The notes under the pieces were generated by a model. That model was not told the origin of the DNA, made no database searches, and worked only from the letters and a program-made list of their open reading frames with translations. The position numbers and the translations under genes are program-made. This document shows, piece after piece, positions 33,751 to 42,817 of a stretch of 64,000 nt of DNA. The stretch lies in NCBI GenBank assembly GCA_963818685.1, contig CAWFTJ010000005.1:186001-250000 (forward strand), in the 5' to 3' direction. Numbering within the stretch: position 1 is the first letter of the stretch; every line of letters begins with the position of its first letter. Source of the stretch: CAJCJE01 sp963818685 (GTDB lineage Bacteria; Actinomycetota; Actinomycetes; Mycobacteriales; Pseudonocardiaceae).

Positions 33751-34293
33751 GTGTTCGACACTCCAACCGCCGAACTGGTTCGCCTTGCCGAGCAACGCGA
33801 TCAGTCTGCCTGGACCGAGTTGGTCCGCCGCTTCGGCGCTCTGGTCTGGAGCGTGGCCAGGGAACACGGGTTGCCAAGGGCCGACGCGGCCGATGTTTGT
33901 CAGGCAACTTGGCTAACACTTGCCCAGCACCTTTCCAGGCTGCGCGAACCCGACCGGCTGGCCGCCTGGCTGGCGACCACGGCGCGGCGCGAGTCGATCC
34001 GGGTGCTGGCCTGCCGCAGGCGCGAGACACCGCTGACGGAGACCGGCGGGTCGTGTGCCGGCCCGGAGGACATGGTGCTGGCCGCGGCGAGCCAGCGGGA
34101 GCTGTGGCGGGCGCTCGCCGGCCTCCCCGACCAGTGCCGCCAACTGCTCCGCCTGTTCGCGTACGCGCCGGAGCTGAGCTACGCGCAGACCGCGCGGGCG
34201 CTGGGCATCGGGGTCGGCAGCGTCGGCAAGACGCGCGGCCGGTGCCTGACCGTGCTGCGGCGCAGGCTGGCGCTGGCGGAGGTGGCCAGATGA
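33751..34293 (+). CDS. ECF-type RNA polymerase sigma factor
   Basis: The GTG at 33751 follows GAGGAG by 8 bases. The 180-residue protein has region 2 (QSAWTELVRRFGALVWSVAR, DAADVCQATWLTLAQHLSRL) and region 4 (LPDQCRQLLRLFAYAPELSY, QTARALGIGVGSVGKTRGRC). No classic anti-sigma factor with a membrane helix follows; instead an ATGA-overlapping gene encodes a small regulatory-type protein. This two-gene arrangement is common in actinomycetes. Confidence 0.9.
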   Translation: MFDTPTAELVRLAEQRDQSAWTELVRRFGALVWSVAREHGLPRADAADVCQATWLTLAQHLSRLREPDRLAAWLATTARRESIRVLACRRRETPLTETGGSCAGPEDMVLAAASQRELWRALAGLPDQCRQLLRLFAYAPELSYAQTARALGIGVGSVGKTRGRCLTVLRRRLALAEVAR

Positions 34294-34722
34294 CCACGTT
34301 CTCCGTTGCCGAGCGGGAGTTGTTGGTGCGCATCGGCGAACTGTTCGCGGTTGTCGATCCGGTGCCGGAGGGCGTGTGGCGGGCGGCCGAGGACGCAGCA
34401 TTGGTGTTGCGTCCTACCAGGACGTGGCGGCGGCTGGAGTTGTTGCGGGACACCATGATGAGCGCGCGCGAGCGCAGGCTCGGCTTTGGTCCTGGCGGGC
34501 TGGACGTGCGGATCCGGCGTGGCAGGGGAGATCTGGTCGCGGTTGGTGGGTTGGTCGAGCGCGGGGTGTCGGTGTGGGTGCGCTGGCCGGGCGGGGCCGG
34601 GCGGTCCGTTGTCGACGCGGCAGGACGGTTCGACTTCGTCGACGTGCCGGCCGGGCCGGTTTGCCTTGCCGTGACCGGGAAGTCGAGCTGGGATGGCGCT
34701 GACGCCGTGGTTCGTCTGCTAA
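34290..34722 (+). pseudogene. Sigma-factor partner protein, frameshifted at its 3' end
   Basis: The ATG at 34290 overlaps the sigma factor stop (ATGA). The product begins MTTFSVAERELLVRIGELFA VVDPVPEGVW and ends with a beta-sandwich motif AGRFDFVDVPAGPVCLAVTG, as in partner proteins of ECF sigma factors. In this frame there is no stop until 36551, deep inside other genes. A one-base shift after GKSSW gives MALTPWFVC and a TAA at 34722, a sensible family-like end that abuts the convergent aminotransferase gene. A one-base insertion or sequence error is likely. Confidence 0.6.
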
Positions 34723-35888
34723 GGACGGAGCTTGTGCAGTCGGCGGACGGCTTCGTCGAGGACCTCGTCGCGTTTGCAGAACGCGAACCGGACCAGGTGT
34801 CGCCAGTCGTCGGGGTGGTCGGTGAAGACCTGCACCGGGACGGCGGCGACACCGATGCGTTCGGGCAGCGCGAAGCAGAACTCGGCGCCGTCGGTGAAGC
34901 CGAGCGGGCGCACGTCCACGCAGACGAAGTAGGTGCCGAGGCTGGCCAGCACGTCGAAACCGGCCTCGGTCAGGCCGGCCACCAGGCGGTCGCGTTTGGT
35001 CTGGAGGCCGGCGCGCAGGCGCTCGACCCAGTCCAGTTCGGTGCGCAGGGCGTGCGCGATCGCGGGCTGGAACGGGGCGCCGCCGACGAAGGTGAGGAAC
35101 TGCTTGGCCGCGCGCACGGCGGCCACGAGTTCGGGGGTGGCGCAGACCCAGCCGATCTTCCAGCCTGTGCAGTTGAACGTCTTGCCCGCGCTGGAGATGC
35201 TCACCGTGCGCTGCGCCATGCCGGGGAAGGTGGCGAGCGGGAGGTGCTCGGTGCCGTCGTAGGTGAGGTGCTCGTAGACCTCGTCGGTGACGGCGATCAG
35301 GTCGTGCTCGACGCACAGCCGCGCCACCTCGGCCAGTTCGGCGCGGGTGAACACGGTGCCGGTCGGGTTGTGTGGCGAGTTGAGCAGGATCGCGCGGGTG
35401 GCCGGGGTGATGGCCGCCGCGATGCCGGCCAGGTCGAGGCCGAACCGGCCGTGCTCGTCAAGGCGCAGGCCGACGACCCTGCGGGTGGCGCCGGCCAGCG
35501 CGACCGCCGCTGCGTAGGAGTCGTAGTAGGGCTCGATGACGATCACCTCGTCGCCCGGCTCGACCAGGGCGAGCAGGCTGGCCGCAATGGCCTCGGTTGC
35601 ACCGACGGTGATCAGCACCTCGGTGTCCGGGTCGTAGCGCAGGCCGTAGCGGGTGCGGTGCTCGGCGACGGCCATGCGCAGCTCGGGAATACCGGGGCCG
35701 GGCGGGTACTGGTTGACGCCGTCTGCGATGGCAGCGCGCGCGGCTTCGAGCATGCCGGCCGGTCCGTCGGTGTCCGGGAAGCCCTGGCCGAGGTTGACCG
35801 CGCCGGTGCGGGTCGCCAGCGCGGTCATTTCGGCGAAGATCGTCGAGGTGAACGGCTGGAGGCGAGGGACGAGCACGGGTTCACGCAC
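34719..35888 (-). CDS. dapC: PLP-dependent class I/II aminotransferase, DapC-like
   Basis: From a GTG at 35888 (35894 is possible) the protein has 389 residues and begins VREPVLVPRLQPFTSTIFAE. It includes GAVNLGQGFPDTDGP, NQYPPGPGIPELR, LLNSPHNPTGTVFTRAEL with the PLP-contacting Asn, VTDEVYEHL (Asp for the pyridine ring), and SSAGKTFNCTGWKIGW with the Schiff-base lysine. It resembles Rv0858c, proposed N-succinyldiaminopimelate aminotransferase of lysine/peptidoglycan precursor synthesis, though kynurenine-type activity is also possible. Divergent from the DUF445 gene. Confidence 0.88.
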   Translation of the reverse strand: MREPVLVPRLQPFTSTIFAEMTALATRTGAVNLGQGFPDTDGPAGMLEAARAAIADGVNQYPPGPGIPELRMAVAEHRTRYGLRYDPDTEVLITVGATEAIAASLLALVEPGDEVIVIEPYYDSYAAAVALAGATRRVVGLRLDEHGRFGLDLAGIAAAITPATRAILLNSPHNPTGTVFTRAELAEVARLCVEHDLIAVTDEVYEHLTYDGTEHLPLATFPGMAQRTVSISSAGKTFNCTGWKIGWVCATPELVAAVRAAKQFLTFVGGAPFQPAIAHALRTELDWVERLRAGLQTKRDRLVAGLTEAGFDVLASLGTYFVCVDVRPLGFTDGAEFCFALPERIGVAAVPVQVFTDHPDDWRHLVRFAFCKRDEVLDEAVRRLHKLRP

Positions 35889-35945
35889 GGCCACGACCTT
35901 GCCACAAATCGGCCTACCCGCCGCCGACGCGGTAACAATGGAAAC

Positions 35946-37194
35946 GTGGAGAACCTCACGGCCGCGCAGCTGGTCAAAAGGCGCGAACTGCGCAGGATGA
36001 AGGTCGTCGCGGGCAGCCTGCTGCTGGCCGCCGCCGTCATCTACATCCTGACCACCGTGTTCGGCGGGCAGGGCTGGCTTGGCTACGTGCGCGCCATGGC
36101 CGAGGCGAGCATGGTCGGCGCGCTCGCCGACTGGTTCGCGGTGACCGCGCTGTTCCGCAGGCCACTGGGCCTGCCGATCCCGCACACCGCGATCATCCCG
36201 ACCCGCAAGGACACCATCGGCAACAGCCTCGGCGACTTCGTCGGCACGAACTTCCTTGCCGAGGAGGTGGTCAGGGACAAGCTGCAACGGGTCGGCATCG
36301 CGAGCAGGCTGGGCGGCTGGGTGGCGAAGCCGGAGAACGCCGAGCGGGTCACCTCCGAGCTGGCGACGGTGGTGCGCGGTGCGATGACCGTGCTGCGCGA
36401 CGAGGACGTGCAGGCCGTGATGGAGCAGGCCGTGGTCGGCAGGCTGGTCGCACAGCCCTGGGGTCCGCCGATCGGGCAGTTGCTGGGCAGGGTGTTCAAG
36501 CGACGGTGCCCACCACAAGCTGGTCGACCTGCTGTGCGACCGCGCCTATGACTGGGTGCGGGAGAACCACGAGACCGTGCTGCGCGTGGTGTCCGACCGG
36601 GCGCCGAGCTGGTCGCCGAGGTTCGTGGACGGCCTGCTCGCGGACAAGGTCTACGCGGAGGTGCTGAACTTCGCCTGGGCGGTGAAGACCGACACCGAGC
36701 ACCCGATGCGGCAGGCGCTGGACACGTTTCTGGTGGAGTTCTCCGGCGACCTGCAGAGCGACCCGGAGACCATGGAGCGGGCCGAGGCGTTCAAGCACCA
36801 GGTGCTGGAGCACTCCGAGGTGCGCAACCTGATCGGTTCGGCGTGGGGCACGGCCAAGCGGATGCTGCTCGACGCGGCCGAGGACCCGTCGAGCGAGCTG
36901 CGCAAGCGGGTCGCGAACGGCCTGATCGGCCTTGGCAACCGGCTGGTGGAGGACGACACGCTGCGGGAGAAGGTGGACTCCTGGGTGCAGGGCGCGGCCG
37001 GCTACGTGGTGTCCAACTACCGCGACGAGATCACCACGCTGATCACGGACACGGTGTCCCGCTGGGACGCGCAGGAGACCTCGCGCAAGATCGAGCTGCA
37101 GGTGGGCAGGGACCTCCAGTTCATCCGGATCAACGGCACGGTCGTCGGTGCCCTGGCCGGCCTGGTGATCTACACCATCACACAGCTGTTCTGA
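35946..37194 (+). pseudogene. DUF445 membrane protein gene with a frameshift
   Basis: The first part (GTG at 35946) encodes a membrane helix near residues 22-40 and the DUF445 signature AEASMVGALADWFAVTALFR RPLGLPIPHTAII. At about 36504 the frame has to change: GRVFK is followed in the neighbouring frame by DGAHHKLVDLLCDRAYDWV and the rest of the family to ITQLF at 37194. Removing one C after AAG at that point restores a 415-residue protein. Codon use is normal on both sides, so either the gene decayed recently or there is a sequencing error. The promoter looks leaderless (TAACAAT upstream). Confidence 0.8.
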
Positions 37195-37234
37195 GCGCGG
37201 GAACAGGCGGTCGCGGACACGGGTTGGGCTGAGT

Positions 37235-38302
37235 GTGAGCCTGTCCTCTCCTGTGCCGTTGTCTGTGCTCGATCTCGCTCCGGTGGTGAGCGGTTCGACC
37301 AGCTCGCAAGCCCTGCACAACACGCTCGACCTGGCCAAACACGTCGAGCGACTGGGCTACACCCGGTTCTGGCTTGCCGAGCACCACAGCATGCCGGGCA
37401 TCGCGAGTTCGGCTCCTGCGGTGCTGGTCGGCGCGGTCGCGTCGGTCACCTCGACGCTGCGGGTCGGGTCGGGTGGCGTGATGCTGCCGAACCATCCGCC
37501 GCTGGTGGTTGCCGAGCAGTTCGGCATGTTGGAGGGCCTTTACCCGGGCCGGATCGACCTGGGGCTCGGCCGCGCGCCCGGCACCGATCCGCGCACCGCG
37601 GCCGCGCTGCGCCGCTCGACCGCGCCACTGTCCGCTGACGACTTCCCGCAGCAGCTCGGTGAGCTGCTCACCTACTTCGCCGACGATCCGGACGCGCCGG
37701 AGGACGGCACCATCCACGCGGTGCCCGCGGCGGGCAACAAGCCGCCGGTGTGGCTGCTCGGATCGAGCCTCTACAGCGCGCAGCTGGCCGGGCTGCTCGG
37801 CCTGCCCTTCGCGTTCGCGCACCACTTCAGCTCGGAGAACACGCTGCCTGCGGCTCGCGCCTACCGGTCGAACTTCCGCCCGTCCGAGGCGTTGCGGGAG
37901 CCGTATCTGCTGATCGCGGCCGGGGTGTGGGCGGCGGAGGACGACGAGCGGGCCAGGTATCTCGCGGCGCCGAGCGCGTTGCAGTTCCTGCGGCTGCGCC
38001 AGGGCAAGCCGATCAAGTTGCCGACGCCGGAGGAGGCGGCGGCCAACCCGTTCACCGAGATGGAGCGGCTGATCATGGCGGACCGGGTGAAGGGGCAGAT
38101 CGTCGGCGGCCCGGACACCGTCCGCACGGGCATCGAGGAGCTGGTCAAGGCGACCGGGGCAAGCGAGCTGATGATCACCACCAGCATGCACGACCTGGCC
38201 GACCGGCTGCGCTCCTACGAGCTGGTCGCCGGGTTGTGGTCGCCGGCCGCGTCGGCGCGGGGGGCCGACGCGGCCGGACGATCAGCTCACTCGCTCTCGT
38301 AG
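37235..38302 (+). CDS. Luciferase-like monooxygenase (LLM class flavin-dependent oxidoreductase)
   Basis: The 355-residue protein begins MSLSSPVPLSVLDLAPVVSG and has the MsnO8-type motifs RFWLAEHHSMPGIASSAPAV, LRVGSGGVMLPNHPPLVVAE QFG, LGLGRAPGTDP and PFAFAHHFS. It is a FMN-dependent oxidoreductase of unknown substrate. Its last 16 bases overlap the end of the convergent G1 peptidase gene. Confidence 0.9.
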   Translation: MSLSSPVPLSVLDLAPVVSGSTSSQALHNTLDLAKHVERLGYTRFWLAEHHSMPGIASSAPAVLVGAVASVTSTLRVGSGGVMLPNHPPLVVAEQFGMLEGLYPGRIDLGLGRAPGTDPRTAAALRRSTAPLSADDFPQQLGELLTYFADDPDAPEDGTIHAVPAAGNKPPVWLLGSSLYSAQLAGLLGLPFAFAHHFSSENTLPAARAYRSNFRPSEALREPYLLIAAGVWAAEDDERARYLAAPSALQFLRLRQGKPIKLPTPEEAAANPFTEMERLIMADRVKGQIVGGPDTVRTGIEELVKATGASELMITTSMHDLADRLRSYELVAGLWSPAASARGADAAGRSAHSLS

Positions 38303-39027
38303 GTCACCGAGAAGTTGCCACCGGACAGGGGGCCGGTGTGGTCCTCGTACTGACCGTAGTAGCCGCTGGCGTCGAACGCGGTCGGGTTGTACGCGGAGAG
38401 CGACTGCCCGTTGACGGTCGAACCGGTGAAGTTCACCGAGCCGAAGTTCGGGTAGGCGGCTGGCGGCGACTCAAGGATGACCTCGGCCGACGCGTTCGCG
38501 CCCCGGTAGGACTTGGAGGTGGTCTTCGTCCAGTTCCTGGTCCGGTCGGTCAGGGTGAGCCTGTAGGTCGTGCCGCTGCGACTGACCGTCGCGGTGATCA
38601 CGTCGCCGGCGCTGACCGGGTTGGAGTAGTAGACCGGGTTGGCCGGATACATCTCGTACCAGGCGGAGTCGACCGGGGAGCCGGACGAGCAGTCGGTCTG
38701 CACACCGGTCTGCTCGACCGAGCTGCTGCCGTAGCCGTCGATGCCGACCCACGGTGCGTACAGGTCGTTGGTGGAGTTGCACCTGGTCGACGGCTCGGTC
38801 CAGGTTGCGGAGACCGAGCTGAACCCGGAACCGGTTGCCACGTAACCGGACCAGTTGTAGCCGTTTTGGTTGAACCCGTGCACCGTGTGCACCGCTACCG
38901 CGGCGCCGTTGTGGTGCATCGGGGCGAAAGCGTGTGCCGGCGCAGCCGCGTCCGCCGCAGGAGCGGTGAGACCGACGACGGCCGCGGCGGCCGCGAGTAA
39001 CGCTGAGGCAAGGGCACTGGTTCGCAC
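38287..39027 (-). CDS. Secreted G1 family glutamic endopeptidase
   Basis: GGAGG stands 9 bases upstream of the GTG at 39027. The 246-residue protein starts with a signal peptide (MRTSALASALLAAAAAVVGL TAPAADA) and carries the G1 (eqolisin) features: NWSGYVATGSGFSSV, PWVGIDGYGSSSVEQTGVQT with the catalytic Gln, DSAWYEMYP, and ANASAEVILESPPAAYPNFG with the catalytic Glu. It should be an acid-active secreted endopeptidase. The next gene upstream is a close paralogue, indicating tandem duplication. Confidence 0.9.
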   Translation of the reverse strand: MRTSALASALLAAAAAVVGLTAPAADAAAPAHAFAPMHHNGAAVAVHTVHGFNQNGYNWSGYVATGSGFSSVSATWTEPSTRCNSTNDLYAPWVGIDGYGSSSVEQTGVQTDCSSGSPVDSAWYEMYPANPVYYSNPVSAGDVITATVSRSGTTYRLTLTDRTRNWTKTTSKSYRGANASAEVILESPPAAYPNFGSVNFTGSTVNGQSLSAYNPTAFDASGYYGQYEDHTGPLSGGNFSVTYESE

Positions 39028-39165
39028 GTACTCGACCTCCTTGACGCGCGGTGACTGGCCGCGCACTGCATGCAGGGGCCCTTACTGTCACCCGAGTCGT
39101 GCCTGACCAGGCACCCCCGATCGTCGTTAACACTTGACGTGCGAGACCACGAACCCCTCGGTTGG

Positions 39166-39921
39166 TTACTCCTGCTCGTAGGCGATCGAGAAGCTGCCGT
39201 TGGACAGGCCGGACGTGTGGTCCTCGAAACCGCTGCTGCTGCTGGCATCCAGCGCGGTCGGGTTGAACGCGTCCGCGGCCTGGCCGTTGATCTGGAAATC
39301 GCTGAAGTTTACCGAGCCGAAGTTCGGGTACGCCGCCGTCGGAGATTCGATGATCGCCTCGGCCGAGGCGTTCGCACCCTGGTAGGAAGCAGGTGTCGTT
39401 TCCGTCCAACCTTGAGTGTTGTCGGACAGGGTCAGCGTGTAGTTGCCGTTGCCGTCGGTGGTCACCGTGGCACTGATCTGGTCACCAGGGCCGACCGGGT
39501 CGTTGTAGTACTGCGGGGAGTCCGGGTACATCTCGTACCAGGCGGTGTCCACCGGGGAGCCGGACGAGCAGTCGGTCTGCACACCGGTCTGCTCGACCGA
39601 GCTGCTGCCGTAGCCGTCGATGCCGACCCACGGCGCCATCAGGTCGTTGCCGGAGTTGCAGCTGACCTGGGGTTCGGTCCAACTGACCGATGCGGAGCCG
39701 AAGCCGGAACCGGTTGCCACGTAACCGGACCAGTTGCCGCCGTCCTGGTTGAACCCTCCGTGGCGAGGGCCGCCAATGTAGGCGTGCTTGCCATTGCTGT
39801 GCTGCGGAAGGTAGATGTGGTGGGCGTGTTGGGAGAGGACCTGAGCGTTCGCCGGCACGGCAAGGCCGACCAGTAAAGCAGCGCCGCCGACGAGTGCGCA
39901 GGCGAGAGCAGCGGTACGCAC
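39166..39921 (-). CDS. Secreted G1 family glutamic endopeptidase, paralogue
   Basis: The GTG at 39921 follows AAGGAGG. The 251-residue product has a signal peptide ending near VPANAQ, a His-rich linker (QHAHHIYLPQHSNGKHAYIG), and the same catalytic blocks as the neighbour: NWSGYVATGSGFGSA, PWVGIDGYGSSSVEQTGVQT and ANASAEAIIESPTAAYPNFG. The His-rich pro-segment-like region differs from the downstream copy, which may give different activation or pH behaviour. Arranged head-to-tail with 138 bases between. Confidence 0.9.
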   Translation of the reverse strand: MRTAALACALVGGAALLVGLAVPANAQVLSQHAHHIYLPQHSNGKHAYIGGPRHGGFNQDGGNWSGYVATGSGFGSASVSWTEPQVSCNSGNDLMAPWVGIDGYGSSSVEQTGVQTDCSSGSPVDTAWYEMYPDSPQYYNDPVGPGDQISATVTTDGNGNYTLTLSDNTQGWTETTPASYQGANASAEAIIESPTAAYPNFGSVNFSDFQINGQAADAFNPTALDASSSSGFEDHTSGLSNGSFSIAYEQE

Positions 39922-40068
39922 GAAAGTACCTCCTTGGGATGCGACCGAAGCCGCGTGGCAGGGACTTCCACAGTGCCGTGACAGCGGTTTGCCGCAACAC
40001 CCTCTTGGGTAGTTAACAATTGACGGCTTGCCGGCCGCCGGTCAACAGTCTGTCCTTTAGGGACTGTT

Positions 40069-41481
40069 GTGCCGCAGACACAAAGGACTAACGCCGAGAA
40101 GATGGCAGTACACAACGAAATCCCCAAGGAAAGCGCATCTGCGGTCCCGGACCCGGATCTCTCGACGGTACACAGAGCCGTTGCCGCGTCCGCGATGGGC
40201 AACTGCATCGAGTGGTTCGACTTCGGCGTGTACAGCGCGGGAGCCGTCACGGCGACCGTCGGTCGCCTGTTCTTCCCCACCCACACCGCGAGCAGTGCGG
40301 TGCTGTCCTCGTTCGCGGTGTTGGCCGTCGCGTTCGTGGTCCGGCCCTTCGGCGGGTTCTTCTTCGGCCCGCTCGGCGACCGGATCGGCCGGCAACGCGT
40401 GCTCGCCACCACGATCATCCTGATGTCCGGGTCGACGTTCGTCATCGGCGTGCTGCCGACCTACGCGCGCATCGGTGTGGCAGCACCGATCCTGCTGGTC
40501 CTGGCCAGAATGGTGCAGGGCTTCTCGACCGGCGGCGAGTACGGCGGCGCCGCGACCACCATCGCCGAGTACGCGCCCGCCAAGCGCAGGGGGTTCTTCG
40601 GCAGCTGGCTGGAGTTCGGCACGCTCACCGGACTCGTGATCGGTTCCGGTCTCGTGCTGATCATGAACGTGTCGCTGTCGTCCTCGGCCATGGACGGCTG
40701 GGGTTGGCGCATCCCGTTCCTGGTCGCCCTGCCGCTCGGCCTTGTCGGTCTCTACCTGCGGACCAGGCTGGAGGACACTCCGGCGTTCCGCGACATGGCG
40801 CGCTCAGGCAAGTCCTCCCGCGCACCGCTGCGCGAGGCCATCGCCGGTAACTGGCGGATGATCATGAACCTGATCGGCATCGTGCTGCTGCTCAACGTCG
40901 CGGACTACACGCTGTTGACCTTCATGCCGTCGTATCTGACGACATATCTCAAGGTTGAGGACACGCCATCGCAGATCATCACGATCTCGGTCGAGGTGGC
41001 CATGATGATCGTGATCACGTTCATCGGCAGGCTCTCCGACAGGATCGGGCGAAAACCGGTCCTGCTCACCTCGGCCATCGGCTTCGTGGTGCTGAGCTAT
41101 CCGGCGGTCCGGCTGATGGCCACCGGGGCGACGGCGGGCATCGCGGTCGGGTTCGCCCTGCTCGGCGTGCTGCTGGTGCTGATCCTGGCGGTGATCGGGT
41201 CGACCTTCCCGGCGATGTTCCCGACCAAGGTTCGCTACGGTTCGTTCGCCATCGGTTACAACCTGTCGACATCGGCGTTCGGTGGCACGGCGCCGTTCGT
41301 GATCGCCGCGCTGATCGGCGCTACCGGCAACAACCTGATCCCGGCGTACTACCTGATCGTGGCGGCGCTGATCGCGATCGTGCCGATCATCCTCATCCCG
41401 GAGACCGCCCGGTTGTCGCTGCGCAGCGTGTCGCCGTCGGCAACCCCGGGGCGAGCCCAGCAGGTCGAGTTTGCCAAATGA
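40069..41481 (+). CDS. MHS family MFS transporter (proline/betaine/shikimate type)
   Basis: The 470-residue protein has twelve membrane helices and the metabolite:H+ symporter signature AVAASAMGNCIEWFDFGVYS near residue 35, the loop GDRIGRQRVLATTIILMSGS, MVQGFSTGGEYGGAATTIAE and the RLSDRIGRKPVLL repeat. Family members import proline, betaine, shikimate or citrate by proton symport. An ATG at 40102 is an alternative start. It ends 4 bases before the convergent MBL hydrolase gene. Confidence 0.9.
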   Translation: MPQTQRTNAEKMAVHNEIPKESASAVPDPDLSTVHRAVAASAMGNCIEWFDFGVYSAGAVTATVGRLFFPTHTASSAVLSSFAVLAVAFVVRPFGGFFFGPLGDRIGRQRVLATTIILMSGSTFVIGVLPTYARIGVAAPILLVLARMVQGFSTGGEYGGAATTIAEYAPAKRRGFFGSWLEFGTLTGLVIGSGLVLIMNVSLSSSAMDGWGWRIPFLVALPLGLVGLYLRTRLEDTPAFRDMARSGKSSRAPLREAIAGNWRMIMNLIGIVLLLNVADYTLLTFMPSYLTTYLKVEDTPSQIITISVEVAMMIVITFIGRLSDRIGRKPVLLTSAIGFVVLSYPAVRLMATGATAGIAVGFALLGVLLVLILAVIGSTFPAMFPTKVRYGSFAIGYNLSTSAFGGTAPFVIAALIGATGNNLIPAYYLIVAALIAIVPIILIPETARLSLRSVSPSATPGRAQQVEFAK

Positions 41482-41485
41482 AAAA

Positions 41486-42766
41486 TCAAGCGATGATGGC
41501 GGTCCCGTCGAGCGCGTATCGGGTGCCGTAGGCCGCGACGACCCGGCGGACCCCGATCGGCGGGGCGAGCCGGGTCGGCTCGAACGTGTGGATCGGGAAC
41601 ACCACCCTGGGCGCGACCCGCTCCACCATGGCGTGTACCTGGTCCGGCAGGGCATGCCCCCAGCAGCCGATCTTGTGCAGCTCGACGCCGAAGTGTGTCA
41701 GCCAGTCGCTGAACACCGACCAGCGCGGATCGAACTCGCCAAGCGGCTCGCCGTTGGCGTGCACGAACGGGTCGCCGGGACGCAGCGGCAGGTCGAGCAG
41801 GCCGGGCAGGTCGTCGGCGTCCGGGGCGAGGACGAACGCGCCCGGCTTGGCGTGCACCGCGGCAAGGTCGATCTCGCCGGACCAGGTGACCGCGCCGCGC
41901 ACGCCGAGCGCGCGGAGCATGCCGGCGTCGCCCGGCTGCCAGATGATGGTGCGGCCGAGGCTCGCCGCCGCCTCGATGAACTCGGCCACCCGCTCGATGT
42001 CGCGCGGATACGTGGACAGCAGCACGAGGCCGGGTGCGGCGGCCATGATGTCGACGAACGAGGCGAGCACGTCCTCCTCGGTGCGCGGCGGGCCGTCCAG
42101 CGGTGTGAACGAGAGCGTGGTGCCCTCGGTGATCAACACGTCGGCCCCGCGCACCGCCTCGACGAAGGCGTTGCTCAGCTCGGGGTGGTGGCCGTGGAAA
42201 CGGATGTCGCCGGTGTAGGCGATGCTCCCGTCCGGCGTGTGCACCAGGTAGCCGCAGGCACCGGGCACGTCGTGGTCGACCGGGATACAGCGCACGGTCA
42301 TGGCGCCCACCTCGACGACCTGGTTCGCGCTGAGCCGCTGCCAGTCCGGGTCGCCGCCGGGCAGGCCGGAACCGTTGGCCGCCAACGCGTTGAGCATGTC
42401 CACCGCGTCGGTGTGCGCGTGCACGGGGACGTCCGGCCGCACCCAGCCGGCGAGGCCGACGTGGTCGATGTGCGGATGGGAGACGAAGACGTGCGTGTTC
42501 GCCGGGTCGCCGACGGGTTCGCCGAGCGGGTCGCCGTCGGCGAGGAAGGCAGGGTCGTAGATGCCGGGCATGGCCGGGGCCGCGCCGACGCGCAACCGGT
42601 CGGCGAGTTCACGGCCGGGCCGCATCCGCACGGGCGCCCGGAACAGGTTGGCCCCGCCGGGAATGTCCAGGCCGATGTCGAGCAGGACCCGGTGTCCGCC
42701 ATCACTGATCATGATCTTGCTCGATCCGATGACGCCGAGACCGCCCCAGAACTCGAAACTCGCCAA
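41486..42766 (-). CDS. MBL fold metallo-hydrolase
   Basis: The 426-residue enzyme carries the metal motif HVFVSHPHIDHVGLAGW (HxHxDH), CIPVDHDVPGACGYLV and IAYTGDIRFHG, and a C-terminal VVFPIHTFEPTRL, as in RNase J-like and beta-CASP-type hydrolases. It is the last gene of the sugar ABC operon on the same strand, 51 bases after an HAD phosphatase gene. A phosphodiesterase or lactonase acting on an imported compound is a reasonable inference; the substrate is unknown. Confidence 0.82.
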   Translation of the reverse strand: MASFEFWGGLGVIGSSKIMISDGGHRVLLDIGLDIPGGANLFRAPVRMRPGRELADRLRVGAAPAMPGIYDPAFLADGDPLGEPVGDPANTHVFVSHPHIDHVGLAGWVRPDVPVHAHTDAVDMLNALAANGSGLPGGDPDWQRLSANQVVEVGAMTVRCIPVDHDVPGACGYLVHTPDGSIAYTGDIRFHGHHPELSNAFVEAVRGADVLITEGTTLSFTPLDGPPRTEEDVLASFVDIMAAAPGLVLLSTYPRDIERVAEFIEAAASLGRTIIWQPGDAGMLRALGVRGAVTWSGEIDLAAVHAKPGAFVLAPDADDLPGLLDLPLRPGDPFVHANGEPLGEFDPRWSVFSDWLTHFGVELHKIGCWGHALPDQVHAMVERVAPRVVFPIHTFEPTRLAPPIGVRRVVAAYGTRYALDGTAIIA

Positions 42767-42817
42767 CGCAGGTGTACTTCCCTTCCGAATTAATCAATGA
42801 CGAAACGGCGGGACCGC

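Noticed and set aside
33675..36551. A 958-residue plus-strand open frame
   Set aside because: It strings together the wrong frame of the sigma gene, the frameshifted sigma partner, the antisense of the aminotransferase and the first part of DUF445. High G+C keeps the frame open; it is not one gene.
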